Source of the DNA: CABHOJ01 sp965649545
GTDB taxonomy: Bacteria > Pseudomonadota > Gammaproteobacteria > Burkholderiales > Methylophilaceae
Length of the DNA: 15,167 nt
NCBI GenBank assembly: GCA_965649545.1
Contig: CBFGLF010000035.1
Coordinates: 1-15,167 of the forward strand
Reading direction: 5' to 3'
The translations under genes were made by a program, and so were the position numbers. The notes beneath the pieces were generated by a model, which searched no databases, was not told where the DNA came from, and saw only the letters and a program-made list of their open reading frames with translations. Shown here piece by piece: positions 1 through 5,974 of this stretch (the stretch's first letter is position 1; every line of letters begins with the position of its first letter).

Positions 1-563
1 CAAACCTTGCTGGTTTTAGGCCGGATGATACCGCTGACCAGGAAGCCGTAAGCGATCCAGGCAAGCCCGAGATACATCAGGGTGTAACCGACATAGGGCA
101 GATAGTACTGGCTGACCGCCTGGGAGAAAGCCACGACCGGCATGGTGGCGACTTTGTCCGAGAAACCGTACCAGAATGCGTTCGACAGTACGAAAGCGGT
201 GCTGGCGGCGGCCCAGCCGAACAAGGCGTAAGGCAGGACGGCGAATGGTTTTTCGCGCTTGGCCAACCAGCGGCCGGCACCCCAGACCAGGGCATAGGTC
301 GGGATCAATCCCCAGTAGCCGGGCGACATGCAGTAATCGGAGACGCCTTTCCAGCCGAGCGCGTAAGCGTCCATGCCGAATGCGACCACCAATGCCAGGC
401 CGAGCCAGCCGCTACGTGCGACCAGCAGGCCACCCAGGAACAGCACGGCCAGCGTGGCATCGGGCAGGTACACGGCGCTGCCGAAATGCTGGGTGCGCGT
501 CAGGACGATGACGGCCAGCAAACCGATCGCCAGCCATAATGATTTTTTGTTCTCAGCCAACAT
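1..563 (-). CDS. btuM: BtuM-type cobalamin uptake membrane protein (C-terminus just outside window)
   Basis: This frame is open from an ATG at 561-563 to the window edge and gives 187 residues plus two bases (TG). It is probably almost complete, since BtuM proteins are about 190-200 residues. The start is supported by AAGGAG at 570-575, six bases upstream. The protein is hydrophobic, with about five or six likely membrane segments (for example residues 9-21, 36-49, 52-65 and 83-94). BtuM is a solitary ECF-type S-component that carries vitamin B12 across the inner membrane. In the studied Thiobacillus denitrificans protein one conserved cysteine (Cys80) binds the cobalt and supports decyanation. 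Here a lone cysteine sits at residue 78 in a DYCMSPGYWG context, a matching position. It lies 49 bp after btuB on the same strand, behind a B12 riboswitch, which strongly supports the call. No ECF ATPase or BtuCDF genes are visible. Confidence 0.87.
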   Translation of the reverse strand, partial: MLAENKKSLWLAIGLLAVIVLTRTQHFGSAVYLPDATLAVLFLGGLLVARSGWLGLALVVAFGMDAYALGWKGVSDYCMSPGYWGLIPTYALVWGAGRWLAKREKPFAVLPYALFGWAAASTAFVLSNAFWYGFSDKVATMPVVAFSQAVSQYYLPYVGYTLMYLGLAWIAYGFLVSGIIRPKTSKV

Positions 564-612
564 GTATAACTCCTTATTTGAGTGACGATATTGTAAACCT
601 TATCCGGCGTCT

Positions 613-2451
613 TTACTTCGCCGGCGCGTAACGCACACTGACGAAGAGGTTCGACCCCGCAGTGTTGTAGATGAAGCCGCCGGCACTGGGGTTGCCGTCG
701 TAGGCCAATGCATAATCCTTATCGAGCAGATTGTTCACGCGCGCCTGCACTTTCCAGTCCTGATTGATCTTGTAATCCGCAGTCAGGTTGAGGATGGCGT
801 AACCCGCCAGCCGCTGGGTGTTGGCGGCATCGTTATAGCGCATGGACGACGCGATCATCTCGCCGCCGAAGCGCCAGTCACCCCACTGCCTGGACAGGTT
901 GAGGCTGGCATGGCGATTCGCGCGCCGGACCAGCAATGCATCGGTGTCGTCATCGCGCGGCGATTGCACATCGACGTTGCCGCGCAATTGCCAGCTGTCC
1001 CAACGCTGGCTACCCGCCAGGGTCATCCCCTGGATACGCGCGTCATTGACGTTGAACGGCTGGAACAGCAACAGATCGACCGCGATCAGGTCGCGGATCT
1101 TGTTCTCGTAGGCGGTGACGGAAAAGGTACGCTGGGTATCTTCGTATCGCAGGCTGGCTTCCATGTTCCTGGATTTTTCCGGCTTCAGCTGTGGGTTACC
1201 GAAGAAGGGGAAATACAGGTCGTTGAGGCTGGGTGCCTTAAATGCCGTGCCATAACTGGTCGTCACACGCCAGTTCGGATTCAGCTTGAAGCCATAACCC
1301 AAGCCGCCGGTATCGTTGGTGCCGAACTGCGAGTTATGGTCGCTCCGGTAGTTGGCTTGCAGCGAGTGTTTGCCCACATTGACCAGGTAACCACCCATGT
1401 AGCCCTCGTTGTCGCGGGCTTCAGTGGCAAAGCCAGCCGTGGTCTCGATGCGCTGTTCCAGTTTGTCGTAGAGCAAGGTCAACGTGCCCAACGGGAGGGC
1501 CACTTCGTTCTGCCACGAGTACTGGCGCTGTTTGGTCTTGAAATACGAGCGGCCGAACTCGAGGAAGGATTCGGATTCGTCGATGCCTTCGCCGGCTTTC
1601 AGGGTGGAGAGCCAGTTGGCAGTGAACTGGTTCTTGCTGTAGACCGAGTAACTCAGTTGCGAGAGGTTGGCATGGTCGGAAAAATTGGTGGCGTTGAAGC
1701 GGCTGTCGAATTTGCTGCTGCCTTCACTCTGGTAGAGCTGGATACCGATCTCGTGGCCGATGGCGATCTTGTGCGAGAGCGATCCCGAGAAGGCCAGGTT
1801 GCGGTAGCCGTCATCGTCACGGAAGCGCGGGTTGCGAGTGCGGTAGGCGGAGTAGCCGTCCGTATCCAGACTGGATAGATTCAGCGAAAAGCTGGTGTCG
1901 CCGATCGTGCCGCCGACGCCGGCTTCGGCAGTCTTGGTGTTATAGCTGCCATAGCCGGCACCTGCGTAGAATTTCGGTGCGCCCTCTCCCTTGCGCGTGA
2001 AGATCTGGATGACGCCGCCGATCGCATCCGCCCCATAGAGGCTGGAGGCCGGTCCGCGCAGGATCTCGATCCTGTCGATCTGGGCCAGGGGGATGTTCTC
2101 GAACGCCGTCGTGCCCAGAGTGGCCGAGTTGACGCGCATACCGTCGATCAACACCACCACATGATCCGTGTTGGTGCCGCGGAGAAACACGCCAGAGACT
2201 TTACCCGGCCCGCCGTTGCTGTTGATCTCGACCCCGGGTTGGGCCTGCAGCAGGTCGGTGATGGTTTGTGCCCCGGCACGTTCGATCTCTTCACGCCCGA
2301 TGAGCGTGGTGTCGCCGATCACGGTTTCCTTGGTCTGGGGGATACGACTGGCGGTGACGACGATGTCACCGGTCTGGAATTGCAGTGGCGCGGCATAGGA
2401 GTTGGACGAGAATAGCAAGCCGAGCAGGCTCGCCATGGCGGTTCTTTTCAT
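613..2451 (-). CDS. btuB: TonB-dependent vitamin B12 receptor BtuB
   Basis: A 612-residue outer-membrane beta-barrel transporter that binds cobalamin and moves it to the periplasm with energy from TonB-ExbB-ExbD. Residues 1-20 form a signal peptide with likely cleavage after SYA. A TonB box (DIVVTA) lies at 29-34. The plug domain spans about 40-155 and contains the typical RGPASSLYGADAIGGVIQI stretch at 132-150. The remainder is barrel, including the NNLLDKDYAL segment common near the C-terminus of BtuB. Length matches E. coli BtuB (about 614 with signal). The B12 specificity rests mainly on the cobalamin riboswitch upstream and btuM downstream. The start ATG at 2449-2451 has only a moderate AGGG ribosome site at 2463-2466, 11 bases away, which fits translation that depends on leader structure. 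The last residues (RYAPAK) lack the usual terminal aromatic residue of barrel proteins. Confidence 0.93.
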   Translation of the reverse strand: MKRTAMASLLGLLFSSNSYAAPLQFQTGDIVVTASRIPQTKETVIGDTTLIGREEIERAGAQTITDLLQAQPGVEINSNGGPGKVSGVFLRGTNTDHVVVLIDGMRVNSATLGTTAFENIPLAQIDRIEILRGPASSLYGADAIGGVIQIFTRKGEGAPKFYAGAGYGSYNTKTAEAGVGGTIGDTSFSLNLSSLDTDGYSAYRTRNPRFRDDDGYRNLAFSGSLSHKIAIGHEIGIQLYQSEGSSKFDSRFNATNFSDHANLSQLSYSVYSKNQFTANWLSTLKAGEGIDESESFLEFGRSYFKTKQRQYSWQNEVALPLGTLTLLYDKLEQRIETTAGFATEARDNEGYMGGYLVNVGKHSLQANYRSDHNSQFGTNDTGGLGYGFKLNPNWRVTTSYGTAFKAPSLNDLYFPFFGNPQLKPEKSRNMEASLRYEDTQRTFSVTAYENKIRDLIAVDLLLFQPFNVNDARIQGMTLAGSQRWDSWQLRGNVDVQSPRDDDTDALLVRRANRHASLNLSRQWGDWRFGGEMIASSMRYNDAANTQRLAGYAILNLTADYKINQDWKVQARVNNLLDKDYALAYDGNPSAGGFIYNTAGSNLFVSVRYAPAK

Positions 2452-2471
2452 TGTTCTGGTTTCCCTAAATC

Positions 2472-2589
2472 ACATGCGACCCCGCATGTCTTTATCTGAT
2501 AGAGGAAATACCGGGAACAAAAGCAGAAACGAAAGCGCACTGAGACTACTGGCGCATGCGTGTCAAAACCGTCACCCCGCGGTATTTCC
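2472..2589 (-). promoter_or_regulatory. btuB leader expression platform (candidate structures)
   Basis: Between aptamer and btuB start the minus-strand RNA contains two strong pairing options. A perfect 10-bp pairing joins GGAAATACCG (2580-2589) with CGGTATTTCC (2504-2513), enclosing 66 bases. A 7-bp hairpin, ACATGCG / CGCATGT with loop GGGT (2472-2489), ends five bases before the AGGG ribosome site. I see no strong GC stem followed by a U-tract. The only weak candidate is a 4-bp ACCG/CGGT stem before TTTT near 2566-2583. Control at translation is therefore more likely than termination. The pairings are seen directly; the switching role is inferred. Confidence 0.5.
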
Positions 2590-2601
2590 ATACTTAGGTC
2601 A

Positions 2602-2780
2602 TCAGGCCGGTCTCCGGGCTCACAAGTCTTGATCCACGCCTTCCCAGGCGGATGCCCAGTGGCTGATTGTGGATCCTCACTCGTTTACCGTTGCGGGGGC
2701 AGCACAGGCATTGTTCCAGTAGATGGAACGCACCTGTTTCCCAGTTTCACCCGATCGCAAGACATGCGATAAGGGCACCT
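2602..2780 (-). ncRNA. cobalamin (B12) riboswitch aptamer
   Basis: Read on the minus strand, the hallmark blocks occur in order: AGGTGCCC at 2773-2780, GGGTGAAACTGGGAA around 2740-2754, GCCCCCGCAACGGTAA around 2686-2702, the B12 box AGCCACTG at 2657-2664, then GGGAAGGC and finally GAGCCCGGAGACCGGCCTG at about 2603-2621. These match the cobalamin riboswitch family, which binds adenosyl- or methylcobalamin and lowers expression of uptake and synthesis genes. It sits about 150 bases upstream of the btuB start codon, in the correct orientation, so it should control btuB and btuM together. The ends are set by the outer blocks and may be off by a few bases. Confidence 0.95.
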
Positions 2781-2794
2781 GACAACTTGCATCG

Positions 2795-2824
2795 ATTATA
2801 GATTATGCAAACTGAAAGCTGAAA
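2795..2824 (-). promoter_or_regulatory. candidate sigma-70 promoter for the riboswitch-btuB-btuM unit
   Basis: On the minus strand a perfect -10 hexamer TATAAT lies at 2795-2800. At 18 bp upstream is TTTCAG (2819-2824), a poor -35. Transcription would start near 2788, just ahead of the first aptamer block at 2780, which is the position expected for this riboswitch. The -10 is convincing; the -35 is weak. Confidence 0.45.
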
Positions 2825-2859
2825 ATTTATTTTCCATGTAACATGCTGTATTACTTTCA

Positions 2860-2895
2860 AAAATCCTTGTTAGCAGTTGACCATACAAGGATTTT
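2860..2895. repeat. 11-bp perfect inverted repeat framing a -35 element (operator candidate)
   Basis: AAAATCCTTGT at 2860-2870 is the exact reverse complement of ACAAGGATTTT at 2885-2895, with 14 bases between. The -35 hexamer TTGACC (2877-2882) of the plus-strand promoter lies in the middle. The arms plus spacer span 36 bp, compatible with binding of a dimeric regulator. As RNA it could form a hairpin, but no minus-strand gene reads into it, so a terminator role is less likely. Confidence 0.55.
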
Positions 2896-2906
2896 CAAAT
2901 TATAGT
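2877..2906 (+). promoter_or_regulatory. sigma-70 promoter for the coiled-coil gene and zapA
   Basis: TTGACC (2877-2882) and TATAGT (2901-2906) are separated by 18 bp, a good sigma-70 match. The expected start of transcription is about 2912-2914, which coincides with the ATG at 2913. The mRNA may therefore be leaderless or nearly so. Confidence 0.6.
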
Positions 2907-2912
2907 GCAGCC

Positions 2913-3113
2913 ATGGAAGCCGATCTAAAAGCCCTCGAAGACAAGCTCAAGCAGCTCATTGCGCTTTGCCAGTCATTGCGCGAGGAGAATCTGGAATTGC
3001 GTCAGGACCTGGCGCAAGCCCAGGATGACGTCAAACAGCTCAAGGACAACATGGCGCAAGCGGGCTCCAGACTTGAGGCCTTGCTGCAGCGGCTACCAGA
3101 GGAATCCCTATGA
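2913..3113 (+). CDS. small coiled-coil protein upstream of zapA (ZapB-like)
   Basis: A 66-residue, highly charged, nearly all-helical protein. Heptad-like leucines run through most of it (KALEDKLKQLIALCQSLREENLELRQDL), so a parallel coiled coil is expected. Small coiled-coil proteins of this kind (TIGR02449-type, sometimes called ZapB-like) commonly precede zapA in beta- and gammaproteobacteria. A role beside ZapA at the FtsZ ring is plausible but inferred. The gene overlaps zapA by the ATGA at 3110-3113, implying translational coupling. I chose the ATG at 2913. An in-frame TTG at 2877 would add 12 residues, but it is the -35 hexamer of the likely promoter. No clear ribosome site precedes the ATG, which fits the leaderless idea. 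It contains one cysteine, at residue 19. Confidence 0.75.
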   Translation: MEADLKALEDKLKQLIALCQSLREENLELRQDLAQAQDDVKQLKDNMAQAGSRLEALLQRLPEESL

Positions 3114-3415
3114 GCGATATGCAGGGCGTCGATGTCAACATCATGGGCCGTGAGTTCAAGGTCGCTTGCAGCGACGATGAACGTGAAGGCCTGATCACGG
3201 CGGTCAATTACCTCGACAAGAAGATGCGCGAGATCCGCGATACCGGCAAGGTGGTCGGGGTCGAACGCATCGCCATCATGGCGGCCCTCAACCTTGCGCA
3301 TGAGCTGCTGACCACGCGCAGCGGCGGTTTTGACATTGGGGATTTCAAGCGTAGAATCGTATCCATGCAGGAACAGATTGACGAGGCGGTAGCCGAGCAA
3401 AACAATTTGTTCTGA
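3110..3415 (+). CDS. zapA: cell division protein ZapA
   Basis: A 101-residue ZapA-family protein. ZapA binds and bundles FtsZ filaments in the cytoplasm and stabilises the division ring. The N-terminal half has the family pattern VDVNIMGREFKVACSDDEREGLITAVNYLDKKMREIRDTGKVVGVERIAIMAALNLAHELL (strand-turn-strand, then helix, about residues 7-66). The C-terminal part (about 75-100) is a helix for the coiled-coil tetramer. Length is normal (about 100-110). GAGGAA inside the preceding gene, seven bases ahead, is a good ribosome site. Synteny supports it strongly: a small coiled-coil gene before it and the 6S RNA gene directly after it, as in many proteobacteria. Confidence 0.93.
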   Translation: MSDMQGVDVNIMGREFKVACSDDEREGLITAVNYLDKKMREIRDTGKVVGVERIAIMAALNLAHELLTTRSGGFDIGDFKRRIVSMQEQIDEAVAEQNNLF

Positions 3416-3431
3416 CTTCAAAGTTTCCAAC

Positions 3432-3463
3432 AACTAGCAGTTGTCATATTCAGGTGCTAGTTT
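3432..3463 (+). promoter_or_regulatory. candidate 6S RNA promoter with overlapping 8-bp inverted repeat
   Basis: An extended -10 (TG at 3455-3456, TAGTTT at 3458-3463) would start transcription at about 3470-3471, the predicted 5' end of 6S RNA. No good -35 is visible. AACTAGCA (3432-3439) and TGCTAGTT (3455-3462) form a perfect 8-bp inverted repeat with 15 bases between, and the right arm covers the -10. Confidence 0.4.
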
Positions 3464-3470
3464 CCGGTTT

Positions 3471-3655
3471 GTTCCCTGCGATGTTGCTTAGGCTATATAT
3501 TCCTTGAACTAGTCTCTGGCATCGGTTTCGGTCAATCGAGTCGCGGTGTGCGCGCTCAGCTTTTCAAGCGCGGGTGTGCCTGAAGCGCTCTAGTCCGTCA
3601 CCACTTGAACCTTTTGGTTCAGGATGCTGGCTTAGGTAATGTTTGCAGGGACATC
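3471..3655 (+). ncRNA. ssrS: 6S RNA
   Basis: 6S RNA binds the sigma-70 form of RNA polymerase and lowers housekeeping transcription in stationary phase. It lies 55 bp after zapA, its usual position in proteobacteria. The ends pair: TCCCTGC at 3473-3479 with GCAGGGA at 3645-3651. Near the 3' side is the typical block CACTTGAACC-TTTT-GGTTCAGG (3602-3622), closely resembling the CCTTGAACC...GGTTCAAGG hairpin of E. coli 6S RNA. The length, about 185 bases, is typical. I did not fold the whole molecule, and exact ends are estimated from the closing stem. There is no Rho-independent terminator after it. The 3' end stops at the stop codon of the convergent DUF2237 gene. Confidence 0.85.
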
Positions 3656-3656
3656 T

Positions 3657-4016
3657 CTATCGCAAGGCGTGGTATTTCAGGTCCGCCAGGCTGATGATCT
3701 CGAGCGCACGTTCATGTGTGGCTTCGAGGATGACAGGCGGCGCCAGGCCTGCGTCGGCAGCTTCCTGCCAGCGTGCCGCACACAGGCACCAACGATCCCC
3801 AGGTCTCAATCCCTCGAACCCGAACTCCGGCCTCGGCGTGCTCAAGTCATTGCCGCGTGAATAGGAGAAGGCGAGGAACTCTTCCGTCACTTGCGCGCAG
3901 ACCGTATGGCTGCCGGTGTCCTCAGGCCCGGTCTCACAACAGCCGTTGCGCGTGAATCCGGTCATGGGGTCCAGGCTGCACACCTGTAATACGCTACCTA
4001 GTACGTTCTTTGCCAT
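3657..4016 (-). CDS. DUF2237 family protein, function unknown
   Basis: A 119-residue soluble protein matching the DUF2237 family, which is widespread in bacteria but without an assigned reaction. The family pattern is clear: NVLGSVLQVCSLDPMTGFTRNGCCETG at the N-terminus, then GSHTVCAQVTEEFLAFS, FGFEGLRPGDRWCLCAARWQEA and the C-terminal HERALEIISLADLKYHAL. It has six cysteines (13, 26, 27, 40, 77, 79), several at family-conserved spots, so metal or disulfide chemistry is possible but unproven. The start ATG at 4014-4016 follows GAAGG about 10 bases upstream. The frame is open 23 codons further, but that extension has no family similarity. It is convergent with 6S RNA and divergent from the EVE gene. 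Confidence 0.82.
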   Translation of the reverse strand: MAKNVLGSVLQVCSLDPMTGFTRNGCCETGPEDTGSHTVCAQVTEEFLAFSYSRGNDLSTPRPEFGFEGLRPGDRWCLCAARWQEAADAGLAPPVILEATHERALEIISLADLKYHALR

Positions 4017-4087
4017 TGGTTCAGTGCCTTCGAAATTTAGAGTCTGGCGTTTATCATACGAAAATATCCAACTCACTGAGAACAATA

Positions 4088-4546
4088 ATGCGTTACTGGC
4101 TGATGAAATCCGAACCCGCCGACGTCTCCATCGACGATCTGGCCAAGATGCCGAACCAGACGGTGGACTGGTATGGCGTACGTAATTACCAGGCGCGTAA
4201 TTTCATGCGCGATCAGATGAAGGTCGGGGATGGGGTGCTGTTCTATCATTCGAACTGCGAAGAACCGGGGATCGCCGGTATCGCCGAAGTCTCGGCTTTG
4301 GCGTACCCGGACCGTTTGCAGTTCATCAAGGGGCATAAGTATTACGACCCTAAAGCCACCCCGGAGAATCCGCGCTGGTTCAACGTCGACGTCAAGCTAG
4401 TGCGCAAGACACGTTTGCTCAGCCTGAAAGCCATGCGCGAGAACCCGAAGCTTTCCAATCTCAGGATCCTGCAGCGCGGCAATCGCCTGTCCATCACGCC
4501 GGTCGACCCTGCCGACTGGGAGACCATCATGGAATTGTTGAAGTGA
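4088..4546 (+). CDS. EVE domain-containing protein
   Basis: A 152-residue protein made up of one EVE domain, a PUA-like fold related to YTH and ASCH and to human THYN1. Such domains bind modified bases in nucleic acids. The bacterial stand-alone forms have no settled role. Family marks are MRYWLMKSEP at the N-terminus, DWYGVRNYQARNFMRDQMKVGDGVLFYHSNCEEPGIAGIAEV at about 27-68, and the YYDPKATPENPRWFNVDVKLV block at 85-105. The start ATG at 4088 gives the canonical N-terminus; only a weak GAG precedes it. An upstream ATG at 4010 would add 26 unrelated residues. It diverges from DUF2237 across 71 bp, and a strong terminator follows. EVE genes are often found near zapA and 6S RNA in betaproteobacteria. 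Confidence 0.88.
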   Translation: MRYWLMKSEPADVSIDDLAKMPNQTVDWYGVRNYQARNFMRDQMKVGDGVLFYHSNCEEPGIAGIAEVSALAYPDRLQFIKGHKYYDPKATPENPRWFNVDVKLVRKTRLLSLKAMRENPKLSNLRILQRGNRLSITPVDPADWETIMELLK

Positions 4547-4563
4547 TGCGCTTGCACCAATAG

Positions 4564-4587
4564 AAAACGGCCCTGACGGGCCGTTTT
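4564..4587. terminator. bidirectional Rho-independent terminator
   Basis: AAAACGGCCC (4564-4573) pairs perfectly with GGGCCGTTTT (4578-4587) around loop TGAC. On the plus strand the stem runs into seven Ts, ending the EVE gene. On the minus strand it ends in four Ts, and can also stop transcripts of anything reading in that direction. It sits between the end of the EVE gene (4546) and the end of the convergent lipoprotein gene (4613). Confidence 0.92.
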
Positions 4588-4612
4588 TTTATGACTTAGG
4601 CTGATTGACAAC

Positions 4613-5749
4613 TCAAGGCTGGTCAAGGCTACCCATGGATTTCGGGTAAGTCACCAGACCCCAAGGCATCTTCTTGTCGCCGATGCGCTTGGTCACTTCC
4701 AGCTTATCCGCGTCGATCACGAGGACTTCGTCGGACTTGCCGCAGGCCAGCAGGATCTGTTTGTCATCCGGGGTGAAGGTGAAGTGCCAGCAGCGGTTGC
4801 CGGTAGGGATGTCCTTGATCTTGTCGAAGCTCTTGGCGTCGAACACTTCCAAGGTCTTGGCCTTATTGGCCGCCACGAAGATGCGCTTGCCGTCCCGGTC
4901 GAAAGCGATGCCATAAGGACTCTCACCGGTCTTGACGGTCTTCACCGGCTTGAATCCGCTATCCAGGATCAGGAAGCTGTTGCCGTATTCCAGCGTCGCC
5001 ACATAGAAGCTGCCATCGGGCGAAGTCTTGATGCCGCGGGGGCGCAGGCCGAAATCCTTGGTGGCGATGGTGTGCTGCAGTTCGCCGGTCTCGAGATCGT
5101 GCACGGTGATGGTGTTATCGGCTTCATTGGTGATGATCAGATGCTTGCCATCCTTGGAGAACTCGATGCCTTCGGTCTCAGGACCACCAACGATCTCACG
5201 TATCTTCTTGCCGGCCTTGATATCGACGACTGCGATACGGGCCGGTTCAGCGGCCTCATCGTCGTCATCTTCCTCTTCCTTCACCGCTTCACCGGGTTTC
5301 GGAGGAGGGCCGCCTTTGGAGCTGGGTTCGAAGGAGATGAAGGCGTAATCGCCTTTCACGCGCACGAACTCCGGGTTCTTGCCGATCTCGACATGCTGGA
5401 CCAGCTTGCCGGTCGCGGTGTCGACGACGGAGATGTTGCCGTTATCCTTGTTGGCGGTGATCAGTAGCTTGCCGTCATCGGTCACGCCGACGCCGCGGGG
5501 GCCTTCACCTTGAACCTCGATATCGCCGATGGTCTCCATCGTGGCGAGGTCGATGACCGTGACGCCACCATCCTGATTGGTGACATACGCGACATTCTCA
5601 GCCTTGAGGGAGGACGACTCCGCTGCAGGCACAGCTTCAGGTTGCGGGGTTTCTGCCTCTTTCGAGCAGGCGCCGAGCAAGCTGGCGGAGGCAAGGATCG
5701 CTGCCACCGATGCAAGGCGCAATCGGGCGGCGATGGGTTGATTATTCAT
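4613..5749 (-). CDS. YVTN-repeat beta-propeller lipoprotein
   Basis: A 378-residue exported lipoprotein. Residues 1-27 form a signal peptide ending in lipobox LLGAC, with Cys28 as the lipidated residue. A low-complexity linker follows (29-50). Residues 51-365 contain repeating YVTN / cytochrome-d1-like blades, for example NVAYVTNQDGGVTVIDLAT, LLITANKDNGNISVVD, HLIITNEADNTITVHDLETG and RIFVAANKAKTLEVFDAKS, probably seven blades. Between blades lies a proline-glycine run followed by a very acidic stretch (EEEDDDDEAAE, 158-168). Cys320 in RCWHF and Cys336 are the only cysteines besides the lipidated one. YVTN propellers are periplasmic binding or scaffold proteins; I cannot name its ligand. The start has a good AGAGGAG site eight or so bases upstream. 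It is a single gene with its own 243 bp upstream region. Confidence 0.85.
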   Translation of the reverse strand: MNNQPIAARLRLASVAAILASASLLGACSKEAETPQPEAVPAAESSSLKAENVAYVTNQDGGVTVIDLATMETIGDIEVQGEGPRGVGVTDDGKLLITANKDNGNISVVDTATGKLVQHVEIGKNPEFVRVKGDYAFISFEPSSKGGPPPKPGEAVKEEEDDDDEAAEPARIAVVDIKAGKKIREIVGGPETEGIEFSKDGKHLIITNEADNTITVHDLETGELQHTIATKDFGLRPRGIKTSPDGSFYVATLEYGNSFLILDSGFKPVKTVKTGESPYGIAFDRDGKRIFVAANKAKTLEVFDAKSFDKIKDIPTGNRCWHFTFTPDDKQILLACGKSDEVLVIDADKLEVTKRIGDKKMPWGLVTYPKSMGSLDQP

Positions 5750-5974
5750 ATGTGGGATCTCCTCTTATAGATTCTTTGAAACACCGATAAAACACAATGT
5801 CTAGGGTTGGTCTGTCTCGAGCCGCATAGGTTCATTATGCATCGCACCTACCAAACCGCTGATGCCTTATGTGATCAAGCAATTTCCATTCTTGAAGCTG
5901 TGTACGGATTAGTCATCTTATAAACAACGGCTTAGCCGGATCATTGGGAAGTACGGGGCAAAGTCGGCTGCTTG
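5750..5974. other. intergenic region upstream of the lipoprotein gene, no clear element
   Basis: The only firm signal is the ribosome site AGAGGAG just before the lipoprotein ATG. Short inverted pieces such as GCATA/TATGC (about 5824-5840) are within chance. I could not find a convincing -35/-10 pair on either strand, nor an RNA gene. Confidence 0.5.

Noticed and set aside
910..1878. A 322-codon plus-strand open frame opposite btuB
   Set aside because: It lies fully within btuB on the other strand, has no ribosome site or recognisable domain, and its composition is that of a reverse-complement shadow of a GC-rich gene.
2860..2895. Reading the 11-bp inverted repeat as a terminator
   Set aside because: There is no gene upstream on the minus strand to terminate, no GC-rich stem, and the repeat is centred on a good -35.
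4010..4087. 26-codon N-terminal extension of the EVE protein
   Set aside because: It would overlap the divergent DUF2237 start and adds residues before the canonical MRYWLMKSEP N-terminus.
4784..5467. A 227-codon plus-strand open frame opposite the propeller lipoprotein
   Set aside because: Antisense shadow. The minus-strand frame has signal peptide, lipobox and repeats that explain the region.
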